Assembly: GCA_006503475.1 (NCBI GenBank)
Contig: RSEH01000257.1
Location: 1 to 64,000, forward strand
Source: Stentor roeselii
Taxonomy: Eukaryota > Ciliophora > Heterotrichea > Heterotrichida > Stentoridae
DNA: 64,000 nucleotides
Direction of reading: 5' to 3'
Below the pieces are notes generated by a model. The model saw only the letters and a program-made list of their open reading frames with translations. It searched no databases and had not been told where the DNA came from. Shown piece by piece: positions 28,643-38,906 of this stretch (position 1 is its first letter; each line of letters starts with the position of its first letter). Both the position numbers and the translations under genes were made by a program.

Positions 28643-29426
28643 TTATTTTAAAAGAAGAAGGTTCAAGAACGGAGAAATTTTCACCAAATTTCTGATAAAT
28701 TTGCCAGGCTTTGAAGGGGTTGAGTCTTCGTCGAATGATGCGACTAAAAAACTTATTGATATTTGGGATGATGACAGATGTGATATTAAAGAATGTGCTG
28801 GGGAAGAGTCGAGGTTCTCGATTATGTGAAATGGGGTCGCTGCTTAGGTTTACTGATGGGGGAAGAGAGAAATCGCTTGAGGATAGTGAATTGCTTGAGG
28901 AAGTTGAAATGTGGATTAGGGATAAAGTGTCTTCTGGGTTTTTTAGAGATTGGATTTGGGTTAGTGATTTTCGGCTTGAGTTTGAATTTTTCACGCATAT
29001 CATCCAGTGCAGAGGAGATGAGAGGAAAACAGGTGATTTAATAATAAAAAGGTGACAAGGGCACTTCTGCAATAAAGAAGCCATGAAAATATCGCTACTT
29101 ATCTCTTACTCTTCACTAAACCCAATAAACAAAAACTGACTTCTACTCTCAAAAACAAACTTTAAAATCTGCACAAAAAGATAATGATGAGAAGCTCTTT
29201 CCCACACCAAGTTGAAATTACAACTAGGAACCTACCTACTAACTACCTTCATCAACAATAAAGCCCCAACACTTTTCTGCAATTCCAAATTTTTATTTTC
29301 TTGATAAACATGAAGCGCATTGACTCGATCTCCAACATTCATGACAGATTCAAGACAAATCTTAAGCGCGATTCTAGATTTTTCACTTGAAGAGCAAGCA
29401 ACAGTGAAAACTTTCCAAGAGTCCAT
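28643..29426 (-). CDS. Tandem universal-stress-protein-like gene with two clear 15-nt introns and one unresolved frame step
   Basis: Starting at MDSWKVFTVACSSSEKSRIA, exon 1 (29247-29426) looks like the first strand-helix-strand of a UspA-type nucleotide-binding fold (SEKSRIALKI..GDRVNALHV). Exon 2 is 29110-29231 and exon 3 begins at 29094, joined by introns at 29232-29246 and 29095-29109. Domain 1 ends FLFIGFSEDD..SLLQKCPCHLFIIK. A second domain starts MICVKNSNSSRKSLTQIQSL..LSLIHIS and ends FLVASFDEDS..RNLVKISPFLNLLLLK, the same pattern. To reach that end the frame must move by one base near 28840-28855, where a 14-nt GT-AG stretch also lies. This may be a sequencing error, an unusual intron or real decay. 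The stop is at 28643, 6 nt before the next ATG. About 246 residues if intact. Confidence 0.6.
29095..29109 (-). other. 15-nt intron
   Basis: GTAAGAGATAAGTAG, phase 2 (GA/C), between FIGFSE and DDIFMASLLQ of the universal-stress-like gene. Confidence 0.8.
29232..29246 (-). other. 15-nt intron
   Basis: GTAGTTAGTAGGTAG, phase 0, between GALLLMK and VPSCNF of the universal-stress-like gene. Contains stops in frame. Confidence 0.8.
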
Positions 29427-29448
29427 AATTACTAAAAAAAATATAGAA

Positions 29449-32400
29449 TTAATCTGAAAGTCCACTTTTAAGTAAAAAACTGAGACTATCACTTTCCTTT
29501 CTCGAAGACTTTTTCTCGTTTAGTCCAGTTTTAATTGGAGTCATTTCTCTGCTAATCGACTTGTTTAGCTCGTTTTTCAACTTTTTTTTATCTCTTGGAT
29601 GTAAATTTTTGCTTTTTAAGTCGATGTCCTTCAGAATGTCTCTTGTTTTCTTGGGGTCCTTGCTGAGACTTAGGTATTCTAAAAGACCTTCAAGCATTTC
29701 TTGGTTTGTTTGAAGAGCTTTACTGAGACTTTTGCTGATTTCTTCTTTGAATTTCATACTCATTGTTAAAATAGTATCAAGGAAGTCGTCGTAGTTTATT
29801 GATGCACCTGTTGATTGTTTTTTTCCTTTTGTTAGAAGACGGAACATTTTTAAGCATTCGTCGTTTGGAATGAGTCCTGGAACGATGTTGAAATTAGAGA
29901 AAAATTTGTTGAAACCTGGAAATGTCAGCTCGTTTTGAGATATTCCATCTTTGCTGGGTGTTACTTTGCAGTAATGGTTGAAGACCAACTGAAGAGATTT
30001 TTCGAAGTCGTTGAAAACTGTTCGAATATTTTCATCATTTTTGAGTTTTTCGAAGTTTTCTTTTTGTTTGTTTTGCTCTTCTTTCTGGGCTTTGTTTTTG
30101 AGTAGTTTTTGCTCAAGTTGTTTTCTTTTCATTTCTTTTAAATTTTCGAGTTTTTTCAAGTTTTCCTTTTGTTTGGTTTCTTCTTCAGCTTTTTCTCGGT
30201 GGTTAGTGGTTTCACTTGCTTTGATATTTTCCTTAACAGCTTTTAAAAACTGTTCTCTTTTAACCTTATGTCTTGCTTTTTCCATTTCTTTTTTAATTCT
30301 CTGTTTTTCTTTTTCCTCTTCTTCATTTTTTCGTTTTTTTTCCTTCCAGACCTCGATTTCCGCTTCTCTTTTTTTTTTCATTTCCAAATTTTTTTCACTT
30401 CTTTTTTTTTTAATTTTCTGAATTTTTTCCTCTTCTTTTTTTTTCTTTTCATTTTCTTCTTTCGTTTTGATCATTTTAGCTTCTTTGGCCTGTTCAAGTC
30501 TTTTTTGAATAAGTTGTTTTCTGAGTCTTCTTCTTTTCTCCTGAGCTTCTGCCTGATTTTTCTTTTCTGCTTCAGTTTGTTCTTTGACCATTTGAACCTT
30601 ATTGACGATTTTTTGTTTAGTATTGCGACTGATGAGGTAATAGCTTCCTGCATCGACAGTATGAAGAAGATCATCTAAAAGTTTAGCACTTTCATACAAA
30701 TCATCATTTGGGTACTTGCCAGTCAGCCTTGCGACTTCAAACTTGATACCCGAGGTCAAATTAAGCTCAAAGGCCATGGCCGGCTGATAAGATCTCTGAA
30801 AAGTCGTCGAAGTCCCTTCAAACTTCGAAGACTCTGAAAGCGTCCTCGAGCCTGGCCCTATAAGCGGCTTTACCAGGACCCCCCTTGCACGAGTGACTTG
30901 CTTTACTTTAATAATCGGTTCCAAAATATGAATACCTAACGATTTCCCTAAAATTCCATCAAGAGTCCAAATCGCGTAAAAAAAACTTTCAGGAATATTA
31001 AGTTCTTTTGGCATTTCATAAACAATCTCGATTTCATTTTCGATTATTTTTTTATAACCTTCTGGAAGTATCGTGTTTGGGTCTTTTTCAAGTAAAATGT
31101 TCAGTTTTCGAACTATTTCTCGGTCACCAACGCCTGCATCAGGTTCATCGTAAAATTTTGTTGAAACTCCTTTTTCACCACTTGCTGTTCGGCAGTAGTC
31201 GAAAAAGGATTTCAAGGAAATCGCTGGTGGAAGATGGGAAAAGTCTTTTGGAGGCTTGGAAAAAATGAAGATGGAGACTTGGGTAATCATTTCTTGGAAT
31301 TCTTGGAAATTTATACGGATTGATGGCTTTTTTTGCTTGTGGCAGAAGGACTTTAGGATGGAATTTGATTCTTCTGGAGAGATCATTGAGGTTAGGATTC
31401 CTTGTTCTTTTAGTAGCTTGTAGAATTCGCTTTCGGAGAGAGAGGAGTTTTTATCTGCTGCTGTTTCGAAGGTTTCTTTGCCGACTCTTCCTCTGTTATA
31501 ACCTGTGCTTGAGTACTTTTTAAATAAAAGTTTAAGAACCCTTGAATACCTTTTAAGTACAATTCCCACAACTTCCGTTTCTTCAGCAGTCATTTCCTTT
31601 AAAACAAAAAAATTTTCTACTCTTTCTTCATTTTTCGTATTTTTTCCCTGTACTCCAAGTTCAAGTTTTCTTTTTTCTAGTTGTTTTCGAAGAGCTTTTC
31701 TTCTATTTTCAGCTCGAACTTTATCATTTTCTTCTTTCACCTGTTTTTCTAATTTTTTTTCCAGAAGATTTTGCCGAATTTTTTCAATTTCCATCATAAT
31801 TCTTCCTTTTCTAGGAAGTGATTCAGTAGATTCAGTATTTGAGGCTTTTTCAAGTCGACGATTTTTATTTTGTTTGATTTTCGGATTTTCTTGAATTTCT
31901 TGATCAGAGTTTTCGTCGAGGTCTTCATTTGAGGTTATTTTTTTGTCGTTTTCGTAGAGAAGAAGGATTTCTTTGTAGTTTCCGAAGAGCTTTAGTAAGT
32001 TTATCAGGTATTCAGGGCAACCTCGGGAGAGTTTTTTGTAATTTAATGAAGATTCGCAGAGACTTTCTAGAATTCGCTCGTTGAGAGGAGAGCCTTTTAG
32101 CTTTATTATGTCTTGAATCAACTCAAGGACCAGGTCTCTTTGAACCTTTTGTCGTTGTTCCCAGTCTTGGTCTGGGTTTTTCACCTTTTTGCGAAGTTCG
32201 TAGGCATCTGATAGACCTAGACTGTACTTTATTAGTCGGAATAAGTATTCTTGAATGGATGTTGAGTCGATAAAACGACTTGCTATGATTTTTAATGGAA
32301 TTGCTGCGGCTTTAGCGAAGATCTCATCGCTCATGTAGACTTTACCTAGGATGTCCATAGTTTGAACTGAGTTCTTCAATGAAAGTCTCGGGTGTCTCGC

Positions 32401-34050
32401 AATTTTAACAAAAAACTCGAAATCACAAGTTGAGTATCTCAACTCATTGGTAACCTGCAACTGTTTAATCAAAGGTTCCAACAAAATCGCGATAGGAATA
32501 GCAGGATTCGCTTCAAAAATCAGAGAAAAGTTAATTAAAACCATTTCCCTAACCAAAACATTACGAAAATTTTCCACCACAAAGAAAGTCAAAGTCTTAT
32601 AAATAATCGGTGCAAAAGTATTTCTCTCAACCGAAAAATTTTCAATCATCTGAAACATTTTCCCAATACAAGCAAAAGGAAGTAATTTAGTCTTATCCCT
32701 CAAAGCTCTTTTAACATTATTCAAGATCTGACTTCCAATTTCTTCCCTTCCTTCAACAATTCCCGGAAATTCCATCCACAAGTCACATAAAAAGTTGATA
32801 GCCGAGAGTCTAACATCAGGCATTCCCAGACTATCCGCATGAGACTCTCGAATTCCAAAATCAAACCAATACTCAACAATCCCTCCAGTGATCAATTCTT
32901 GCTTAGAAGTGCGTATTTCACAAAAAAACTTCAGTAGTTCATTCATAGTCGAAAAGTAAAAATGACTATCAGGTATGAAATTTCGAAGTTGAATAGTGAA
33001 AAGTTCAACAAAGTTATTCCGAGCGAATTGAGCCATAACATTAACAATAGGCGCCGCCATTTCAGATTTAAATCGAGATAAACATTCAAGACAAGCCTCT
33101 AAACCTCCATTGTCTGAAACGTACCAGTCCCAACTTGGAGGTAGAAGATCTGAGTCAATCAATTCAGAAGCGAGTTTTGAGAAGACTCTGCAACACCACT
33201 GAGCTGTTTCTATACTTTTCGAATTAAAACCAGACCGCAAAGCACTTAGCATCATTGGGACTGACCCAGAAACTTCTTCTTTTTGGATCAGTTCTACCAG
33301 ATGAGAGGAAGTAGAAAAAATTTCTTGGTACCAGGTATGGATAGGCTTATGTTTTCCTTTAAGACCTTTACAAATCACGTGTTCCAGGTATTTTCCTGAT
33401 TGTGTTAAAAGACCTGCTGATTGTTTTGGTTTTAATTTAAAATTGTTGCAAAATGATATAAGAAGGTACTCTAAACAACTGGAAGTTGAGGAAAGGTCTG
33501 TATCTGGATCTATTGAATCTATGTATAAACCGCCTTTTGGATTTTTTGACTTTTGAGGTGGTTTTGGAGGACGTTTCTTGGAAGGTGTAAAGGAATTTGA
33601 GGATTTTACTGATTTTGATGACCTGGCTGAAGGTGTATTAGGATTTTTTAAGATTTCTTTAGATGATTTTTTCTCTGCTTCGTGGATTTGCTTGAGAACT
33701 TCAATTACTATTTGACGGTCTCCAGCGACTATCAGAGACCTTGAATCTGGGTCGACTGTTACTCCGATTGTCGCAAGAGCAGTACTGAGTATTTTCCAGT
33801 TATAAAGCTTGGCAGCAGGAGATTTTACTTCTTTTAAAGTGTTTAATTCTGGCATTGGAGTCGTTTCTCGCTCAAGTTTGTTGATTACTCGGTTTACTCG
33901 TTTTAAAATCGGGGTAAAATTTAGACCGTATTCAAGTTTTTCACTTTCGGACTCAGGGATTGTGTACATTCCTTCATTGTTGACTTCGAGGTCGTGTTTT
34001 AGAACTTTTAATGAACGAAGCCAGGAATAGAGTTCAGAATTTAATTCCAT
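29449..34050 (-). CDS. 1533-aa protein: CH-like N-terminus, helical-repeat core, coiled coils, EF-hand-like segments
   Basis: Residues 1-125 resemble the calponin-homology-like fold of ciliary CH proteins (LYSWLRSLKVLKHD at the start, KLYNWKILSTALATIGV later). Residues about 170-660 are a helical HEAT/armadillo-type solenoid. Next come E/K/R-rich coiled coil (about 700-790), an EF-hand-like segment (ADKNSSLSESEFYKLLKEQG), a globular region, a second very charged coiled coil (about 1170-1340) and a final EF-hand-like region (SKDGISQNELTFPGF, then ASINYDDFLDTI). Such a mixture is typical of axonemal or basal-body scaffold proteins in ciliates, but no single named family covers it. The start is 185 nt from the divergent WDR26-like gene. 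Confidence 0.8.
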   Translation of the reverse strand: MELNSELYSWLRSLKVLKHDLEVNNEGMYTIPESESEKLEYGLNFTPILKRVNRVINKLERETTPMPELNTLKEVKSPAAKLYNWKILSTALATIGVTVDPDSRSLIVAGDRQIVIEVLKQIHEAEKKSSKEILKNPNTPSARSSKSVKSSNSFTPSKKRPPKPPQKSKNPKGGLYIDSIDPDTDLSSTSSCLEYLLISFCNNFKLKPKQSAGLLTQSGKYLEHVICKGLKGKHKPIHTWYQEIFSTSSHLVELIQKEEVSGSVPMMLSALRSGFNSKSIETAQWCCRVFSKLASELIDSDLLPPSWDWYVSDNGGLEACLECLSRFKSEMAAPIVNVMAQFARNNFVELFTIQLRNFIPDSHFYFSTMNELLKFFCEIRTSKQELITGGIVEYWFDFGIRESHADSLGMPDVRLSAINFLCDLWMEFPGIVEGREEIGSQILNNVKRALRDKTKLLPFACIGKMFQMIENFSVERNTFAPIIYKTLTFFVVENFRNVLVREMVLINFSLIFEANPAIPIAILLEPLIKQLQVTNELRYSTCDFEFFVKIARHPRLSLKNSVQTMDILGKVYMSDEIFAKAAAIPLKIIASRFIDSTSIQEYLFRLIKYSLGLSDAYELRKKVKNPDQDWEQRQKVQRDLVLELIQDIIKLKGSPLNERILESLCESSLNYKKLSRGCPEYLINLLKLFGNYKEILLLYENDKKITSNEDLDENSDQEIQENPKIKQNKNRRLEKASNTESTESLPRKGRIMMEIEKIRQNLLEKKLEKQVKEENDKVRAENRRKALRKQLEKRKLELGVQGKNTKNEERVENFFVLKEMTAEETEVVGIVLKRYSRVLKLLFKKYSSTGYNRGRVGKETFETAADKNSSLSESEFYKLLKEQGILTSMISPEESNSILKSFCHKQKKPSIRINFQEFQEMITQVSIFIFSKPPKDFSHLPPAISLKSFFDYCRTASGEKGVSTKFYDEPDAGVGDREIVRKLNILLEKDPNTILPEGYKKIIENEIEIVYEMPKELNIPESFFYAIWTLDGILGKSLGIHILEPIIKVKQVTRARGVLVKPLIGPGSRTLSESSKFEGTSTTFQRSYQPAMAFELNLTSGIKFEVARLTGKYPNDDLYESAKLLDDLLHTVDAGSYYLISRNTKQKIVNKVQMVKEQTEAEKKNQAEAQEKRRRLRKQLIQKRLEQAKEAKMIKTKEENEKKKKEEEKIQKIKKKRSEKNLEMKKKREAEIEVWKEKKRKNEEEEKEKQRIKKEMEKARHKVKREQFLKAVKENIKASETTNHREKAEEETKQKENLKKLENLKEMKRKQLEQKLLKNKAQKEEQNKQKENFEKLKNDENIRTVFNDFEKSLQLVFNHYCKVTPSKDGISQNELTFPGFNKFFSNFNIVPGLIPNDECLKMFRLLTKGKKQSTGASINYDDFLDTILTMSMKFKEEISKSLSKALQTNQEMLEGLLEYLSLSKDPKKTRDILKDIDLKSKNLHPRDKKKLKNELNKSISREMTPIKTGLNEKKSSRKESDSLSFLLKSGLSD

Positions 34051-34235
34051 TTATTAGACAAGTGAAGAGAGAATATGATTTGAGTTAATTGATTAAAAAT
34101 TGAAGAGAATGTAGAATAATCAGAATTATTTTAATTTTAGGAGAATGAAGTTTTAGTTTATATTGAAAATTTTTTTAAGCTGGTAAAAGTTTTGATATCT
34201 GTGACCCCTGAAATTTTAAGACTTGTTTACAATTA

Positions 34236-35789
34236 ATGGAAAAAATTAACAAAAAGAGGAAAATCTCAGAAACTCCTGACCAAAACTCTCCAGAAATTAG
34301 AAAAGAGTTTATTAGACTTATTAGTCAGGCTTTGTATGACTTTGGTTATGTGTAATTATTATGAAGGAAGTCTGCTCAACAACTTGAAGAAGAATCTGGA
34401 ATCATTTTTGAAAACTCTGAAGTCCAGTCATTCAGATCAGCCCTATTAGCAGGTGACTGGGACAAAGTGTCAGAGATCGTTCCATCATTTTCAATCCCTT
34501 CCAAAAACAAGCAAAAAGTGCGTCTTTGTGTAAAGCAGCAAAAATACCTTGAACAAATCGTGGAGGGTAATTTCGAGCAAGCCCTGAGCACCTTAAGAAG
34601 CGAAGTTTCTCCAATCCACGAAGAAAGCCAAGACCTTCACAACCTAGCAAGTCTTCTTCTATGCAAAAACTTGGAAGAACTAAAAGAAAACACAGATCTT
34701 GAGCTTGACCGAAAGCAAATCTTGAAAAAAGTTCAAAATTTCATTCCTTCTTCTGTCATGATCCCGAATTCAAGACTTTTGGTGCTCACTAGTCAAGCAC
34801 TTGAATATCAAATCGAAACTTGTCAGAAACATTGTGGGTTCTTTAAGGCGGATACTTTACTTGAAGATCATTCTTGTGATACTTTTTGTGTACCTAATTC
34901 GGCGAGAGCGACTTATAAGGAATCGAATGAGGTTTGGGACGTTATAATGAGCCATAAATGCGACAAGATCCTAACAATCTGCAAGACTTCTTCATTTTCC
35001 CTATGGGACTTGCCAAGCAGTGAAAAAATCTTCACAATAAACCACGACATCACTGCAGCGAGTTGGAGTTTAGACGACCAGCAGATAATATCAGGTAGCA
35101 GCACAGGTCAAATAGTCTTTTGGAGCACCTCAGGTCTCCAAACATCGACATTAAACGAACATAAAGACAAAATAACTGGAATCCAATACCTAACGCCCAG
35201 TCACCTTCTCACCGGCGGCGTCGACATGAAACTAATCCTCTGGGAAAACCTCTCAAAAATCCAAACATTCGAGCAAAGAGTTCGTCAAATCGAAAAAGCC
35301 AGTCAAAGCAACCTCGTAGTTGTCTTAAACGCAGCGAAATACGAAGTCACTTGTTTCAAATACATGCCATTTGAAAAAGTCGTCACCATCACCGAAGACG
35401 ACTCAATCACAAGTATCCAAGTAAACCATTCAGGTACCCAGGTGTTAACAGCGGTTTCTCTCAGTAACCCAGTAAGAATTATTCAGAAAATAAACTTGTG
35501 GAGTGTTTCAGGAAACTTAATTCAAACCTTTGAAGGGTTTATCCAAGAAAAGTTCATCATTCGGCCTTGTTTTGCAGGACCTTCTGAAGATCTTGTGTTG
35601 ATGGGAAGTGAAAATGGAAAAATTCATGTTTGGTCTAAACTTCATGGAAGTCCTTTAGGAGTTATTAATGCACATAATGGACCTGTCAATGCTTTAGCCA
35701 TGAGTTGTTTGGACTTAAGCTCAGTTATCTCCTGTAGTGATGACGGGACTTTGAAACTTTGGAACATGAACCCGTTGACTAGGGATTAA
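34236..35789 (+). CDS. WDR26: WDR26/GID7-like WD40 protein of the CTLH/GID ubiquitin ligase, 512 aa
   Basis: Exon 1 (34236-34351) and exon 2 (34367-35789) are joined by a 15-nt intron that splits a LisH motif: EFIRLISQALYDFGYV then KSAQQLEEESGI. After LisH comes a CTLH-like segment (SFRSALLAGDWDKV, then KQQKYLEQIVEGNFEQALSTL) and WD40 repeats from about residue 200 (ICKTSSFSLWDL, SGSSTGQIVFWS, TGGVDMKLILWE, SCSDDGTLKLWN). LisH-CTLH-WD40 is the WDR26/Gid7 layout, which helps build the oligomeric GID/CTLH E3 complex. Length is slightly below human WDR26 (661). Convergent with the MORN gene, 38 nt apart. Confidence 0.9.
34352..34366 (+). other. 15-nt intron
   Basis: GTAATTATTATGAAG, phase 2 (GT/G), inside the LisH motif. 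Removal joins FGYV to KSAQQLEEE as in LisH proteins. Confidence 0.95.
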
Positions 35790-35827
35790 CTAGAATAGAT
35801 TAGAAAGATGTTAAATTACTGGAATGA

Positions 35828-36586
35828 TCAACTTGATTTTAAACTCGTCCTTCGAGAAAAAATTAGTTTTCCGCTTTCGTCGTGAGAGAGAATGAAAGAC
35901 TCGTTGTTTGGAGATAAAAGTAACCCGATTCCGTAAAAGTGTCCTTTTTCCCATTCGCCGTCGTAGACCCAGTGATTTTGAGACCCCTGGTCATAGACCC
36001 AGCCTGATTTATGCTTAAAGACCCAGCCTTTGCCAAGTAGACACTTCCCGATTCCATGAAAATCTCCACAATGAAAATCTCCTTCATAAACAACAGTCTC
36101 TTCATTCACAATTTTTCCAAATCCATGAAAAAGACCGTTTTTCCAACTTCCTTCATAAAATGAGTTTTTACCCCAATAATACTTTCCTTGACCTTCATAC
36201 TTCCAGTCTTTTAATGAGCCTTCGTAAGAATCGTTTTTGGAAAAGTTTATAGTCGCTTTACCTGTTGCACCTCCTTCGTTTGTCTTGATCTCTGCGGAAA
36301 ATTTGCAAGATGAACTTGGAAGATCATGAGTGTTTGTTATCAAAATCGTGTCGCACCATTTTGGAAAATGAGGACCTATGTCGACTCTGAGCTTTTTTTC
36401 ATCGATTTCGAGAGACCAGCTTGATTTTAAAGTGCCTTGAGTAAATTCTCCTTCTAGGAAACCGATTCCAGGAATTGAAACTTTTCCGTTCCCGTGAGCT
36501 TTGGATTGATAAGACTCGCCGTGGTAGAGGAAGTTTTCTTTTAGTTCGTGAGTTTGGTGGTTTTGTGAATAGAACATTCCTTGCAT
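35828..36586 (-). CDS. MORN-repeat protein, 252 aa
   Basis: At least six MORN-like repeats: GNGKVSIPGIGFLEGEF, YEGSLKDWKYEGQGKYYW, YEGSWKNGLFHGFGKIV, YEGDFHCGDFHGIGKCL, then a longer irregular unit and YDGEWEKGHFYGIGLLL. MORN repeats bind acidic lipids or act as structural supports at membranes and cilia. No catalytic domain. The N-terminal 90 residues are less repetitive. Confidence 0.85.
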   Translation of the reverse strand: MQGMFYSQNHQTHELKENFLYHGESYQSKAHGNGKVSIPGIGFLEGEFTQGTLKSSWSLEIDEKKLRVDIGPHFPKWCDTILITNTHDLPSSSCKFSAEIKTNEGGATGKATINFSKNDSYEGSLKDWKYEGQGKYYWGKNSFYEGSWKNGLFHGFGKIVNEETVVYEGDFHCGDFHGIGKCLLGKGWVFKHKSGWVYDQGSQNHWVYDGEWEKGHFYGIGLLLSPNNESFILSHDESGKLIFSRRTSLKSS

Positions 36587-36754
36587 TAGTTTATGATTAT
36601 GTAGACATCAAGGAATATAAGAAGGTTTTTGAAAGATTTTAAGGATTTGATATTAAATAAAGAAAAACTTCCTTGTTAAGTTTTTAAAGCACCTTCAGTC
36701 ACCTAAGAATAATTATCACTTTTCTCCATCAAATAATTCCCATTATTTAAATAA

Positions 36755-37447
36755 ATGATTTTCCTCTTACTTCTTGAATCAAGTCTATCTTTAGACTCAA
36801 GTATTTTAGGAGACATGTCAGTTTCAGGAACCTTTTCCTGTTCCAGCCTATCCACATCAACCCTAACAAGTCCAGGCACATTAACATCATCCTCATCAGT
36901 GACATCCTCCGAAGTCTCATCAACAACAACAAAAGTCTCAGAACTAACTCTATCATCTCTTTACCCTCAAAACTCTAAAATAACAATCGACTCAGACGTG
37001 ATAATTTACCCTTCAACGACCTCAACCTCCTTCTTCCAGTTAAACTGGCAGCTTTTCTCTCACTTTTCCTTCGAAGAGTCTTCAGAAGGCTGGTCAGGTG
37101 AGCGAGTTGAGTGCTTTTCCGACTTTTACATGAAAGGCAACTCATCTTCAAGTGTCTTTAAAAAAGTGAAGCTTCCAAGTGGCTCCAACGTGCGCCTTAC
37201 AGCATCAGTCCACATGATTGACTCCTGGAAAGGTGAAAGCGTTGCTTTAAAAATCGATGGAAAAATTCTCTGGGTACATTCAGGAACAAGCGGCTTTTTA
37301 AATCTTTGCGGAGGGGTTGAAAACGATGCAGCTTTCGGATTATCTCTAGATATAACCTTCCAATCATCAGGAAGCTTGTTAGAATTTATAAGTGACGTCA
37401 AAACAGGAAGTTTCGGAATCGACAATCTAATAATTTACGTCAAATAG
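36755..37447 (+). CDS. Secreted Ser/Thr-rich protein with C-terminal beta domain, 230 aa
   Basis: Hydrophobic N-terminus (MIFLLLLESSLSLDSS) suggests a short signal peptide. A Ser/Thr-dominated stretch (residues about 20-80) is probably glycosylated and extended. The C-terminal domain (about 100-230) contains FSFEESSEGWSGE, then VHMIDSWKGESVALKIDGK and a closing FGIDNLIIYV. The IDSWKGE..LKIDGK motif resembles a lectin-like domain repeated in ciliate surface proteins; I do not know a functional name. Convergent with the coiled-coil gene, only 7 nt between stops. Confidence 0.7.
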   Translation: MIFLLLLESSLSLDSSILGDMSVSGTFSCSSLSTSTLTSPGTLTSSSSVTSSEVSSTTTKVSELTLSSLYPQNSKITIDSDVIIYPSTTSTSFFQLNWQLFSHFSFEESSEGWSGERVECFSDFYMKGNSSSSVFKKVKLPSGSNVRLTASVHMIDSWKGESVALKIDGKILWVHSGTSGFLNLCGGVENDAAFGLSLDITFQSSGSLLEFISDVKTGSFGIDNLIIYVK

Positions 37448-37454
37448 TTACTAT

Positions 37455-38651
37455 CTAAAATGCCTTCTTTTTTTCATTCAATTCTTTAATTTCGAGGTCG
37501 ACTTGGAGTTGTTTGAGTTTCAATTCATCGATTTCTTTCCTTAACTTACTGATGTTTTGGTCTTTTTCAATCAGAAGAAGGCCAAGAACTTCCATGTCGT
37601 TTCTGAGCTTATTGGAAGTTTTGCTTCTTTGAAGCCCATAAGCACGAGCAGCGCGTAGAAGATTTTTTTTTTCTTGAAGCATGAACTCGAGTTTTTCAAT
37701 TTCGTCTTTATCGTTCTTTACACCTGTCTGAAGGTCGTCAAGAAGCTTCTGGGCACTGGCTTGGTCGTGTTTGTTTTCAGGTCGATGATGGTGAAGAGCG
37801 AATTCTTCTTCAGCTTTTCGAAGGTCTTCTGTCAGTTTTGCCTCTGCGACTGAGTATTTAACGAAAGTGTCTTCCAGGTCTTTTAACTTGTTTTTTAACT
37901 CGTCGTTGCTTTTGTACCGACTTGATGCGTTGTCGCATTTTTCTTTTAACTTGTTGGTTTCGAGAGTGGTTTTTTTTAGCGTTGAGGAAAGACTGGCGTT
38001 TTCGGACTCGAGAGATGAAAGACGCTTTTGAACGTTTACGAAGAACTCGTTTATTAACTTTGGGTTCGCCTCGGGGGAAAGGATTTTGTCTAGGTCTGCG
38101 ATGTTGATTTCGTTTGAGGATTTGCTTAGCTCGAGGTATTCTTCTTCGAGGACACGGATTTTATTGGAGAGATCGGCGATCTTTTCATTTGAAGTTTCGT
38201 CGTCATATGAGTTTGACTTTAGCTGTTCCAAATTTTCCGAGTTAGCTTCAGTTAATTTTTGCAAATTTTCTAGTTTCGAAGTCAAAGTCCTAACTTCTTC
38301 TTTAGCATATTTGCACATACACTGAAGTTTAAAAAGCTCTTCTTCAGAATGTTGTACTTTCGGTTCTTTATTCTTGCTATCAAGTTTCTTATTAAGACGA
38401 GCGATTTCTTCTTTAAGCTCTTGAAGAGTTTGCTGATACTGTTTTATTGTCGCTGCTTGAGTCTCGGGGTCCTCTTCAGTTAAAAGGTTTTCTTCTTGAG
38501 ACTTTTCTTCAGACCCAGCTTTTTCTTCAGCGTCGATGGCTTCTTCATTCACTTCTACCTTCGCCTCTTCATCGACTGGATCAGAAGTGGGACAAGGCTC
38601 TGCTTCGACAAGAACGCCAGCTCTTTCTGCGACTTTTTCACTGTCAGACAT
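37455..38651 (-). CDS. Coiled-coil protein, 398 aa
   Basis: Acidic N-terminus (residues 1-65, rich in Glu and Ala) followed by almost continuous coiled coil to the end, with LQELKEEIARLNKKLDSK, LTSKLENLQKLTEAN and KLRKEIDELKLKQLQVDL as examples. No other domain. Structural or linker role likely; identity unknown. Confidence 0.75.
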   Translation of the reverse strand: MSDSEKVAERAGVLVEAEPCPTSDPVDEEAKVEVNEEAIDAEEKAGSEEKSQEENLLTEEDPETQAATIKQYQQTLQELKEEIARLNKKLDSKNKEPKVQHSEEELFKLQCMCKYAKEEVRTLTSKLENLQKLTEANSENLEQLKSNSYDDETSNEKIADLSNKIRVLEEEYLELSKSSNEINIADLDKILSPEANPKLINEFFVNVQKRLSSLESENASLSSTLKKTTLETNKLKEKCDNASSRYKSNDELKNKLKDLEDTFVKYSVAEAKLTEDLRKAEEEFALHHHRPENKHDQASAQKLLDDLQTGVKNDKDEIEKLEFMLQEKKNLLRAARAYGLQRSKTSNKLRNDMEVLGLLLIEKDQNISKLRKEIDELKLKQLQVDLEIKELNEKKKAF

Positions 38652-38906
38652 TTTATATCAGCCATAAATTAATCTTGGTAGATGTGACTTGAAAGGGAGG
38701 GTTGAAGGGTGAGTTTGGTATTGTTTGATTTAAGGTTTTAAAAAGGTTGAAGGTTTTGATGGATTTTCTGATTTTTTGAAGGATTTTTATTTATTGTTTA
38801 TTAAGGTTCTTTAGGTTTTATTAGGAAATGCTAGGATCTTCTAAGATCCTGAAAATATTTTCAATTGATTCAATCTCCCGATAGACACTAACCTGATTCT
38901 CTAACA

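Noticed and set aside
28605-29055. Plus-strand gene(s) at 28605-28829 and 28711-29055
   Set aside because: They are the antisense of the universal-stress-like gene, have no good start, and need a 22-nt splice to be joined.
28518-29084. Single 188-codon minus-strand protein across this stretch
   Set aside because: It runs through the start of the two-TM gene in the wrong frame. The part from 29084 to about 28855 is used as exon 3 of the universal-stress-like gene, but the rest has random composition.
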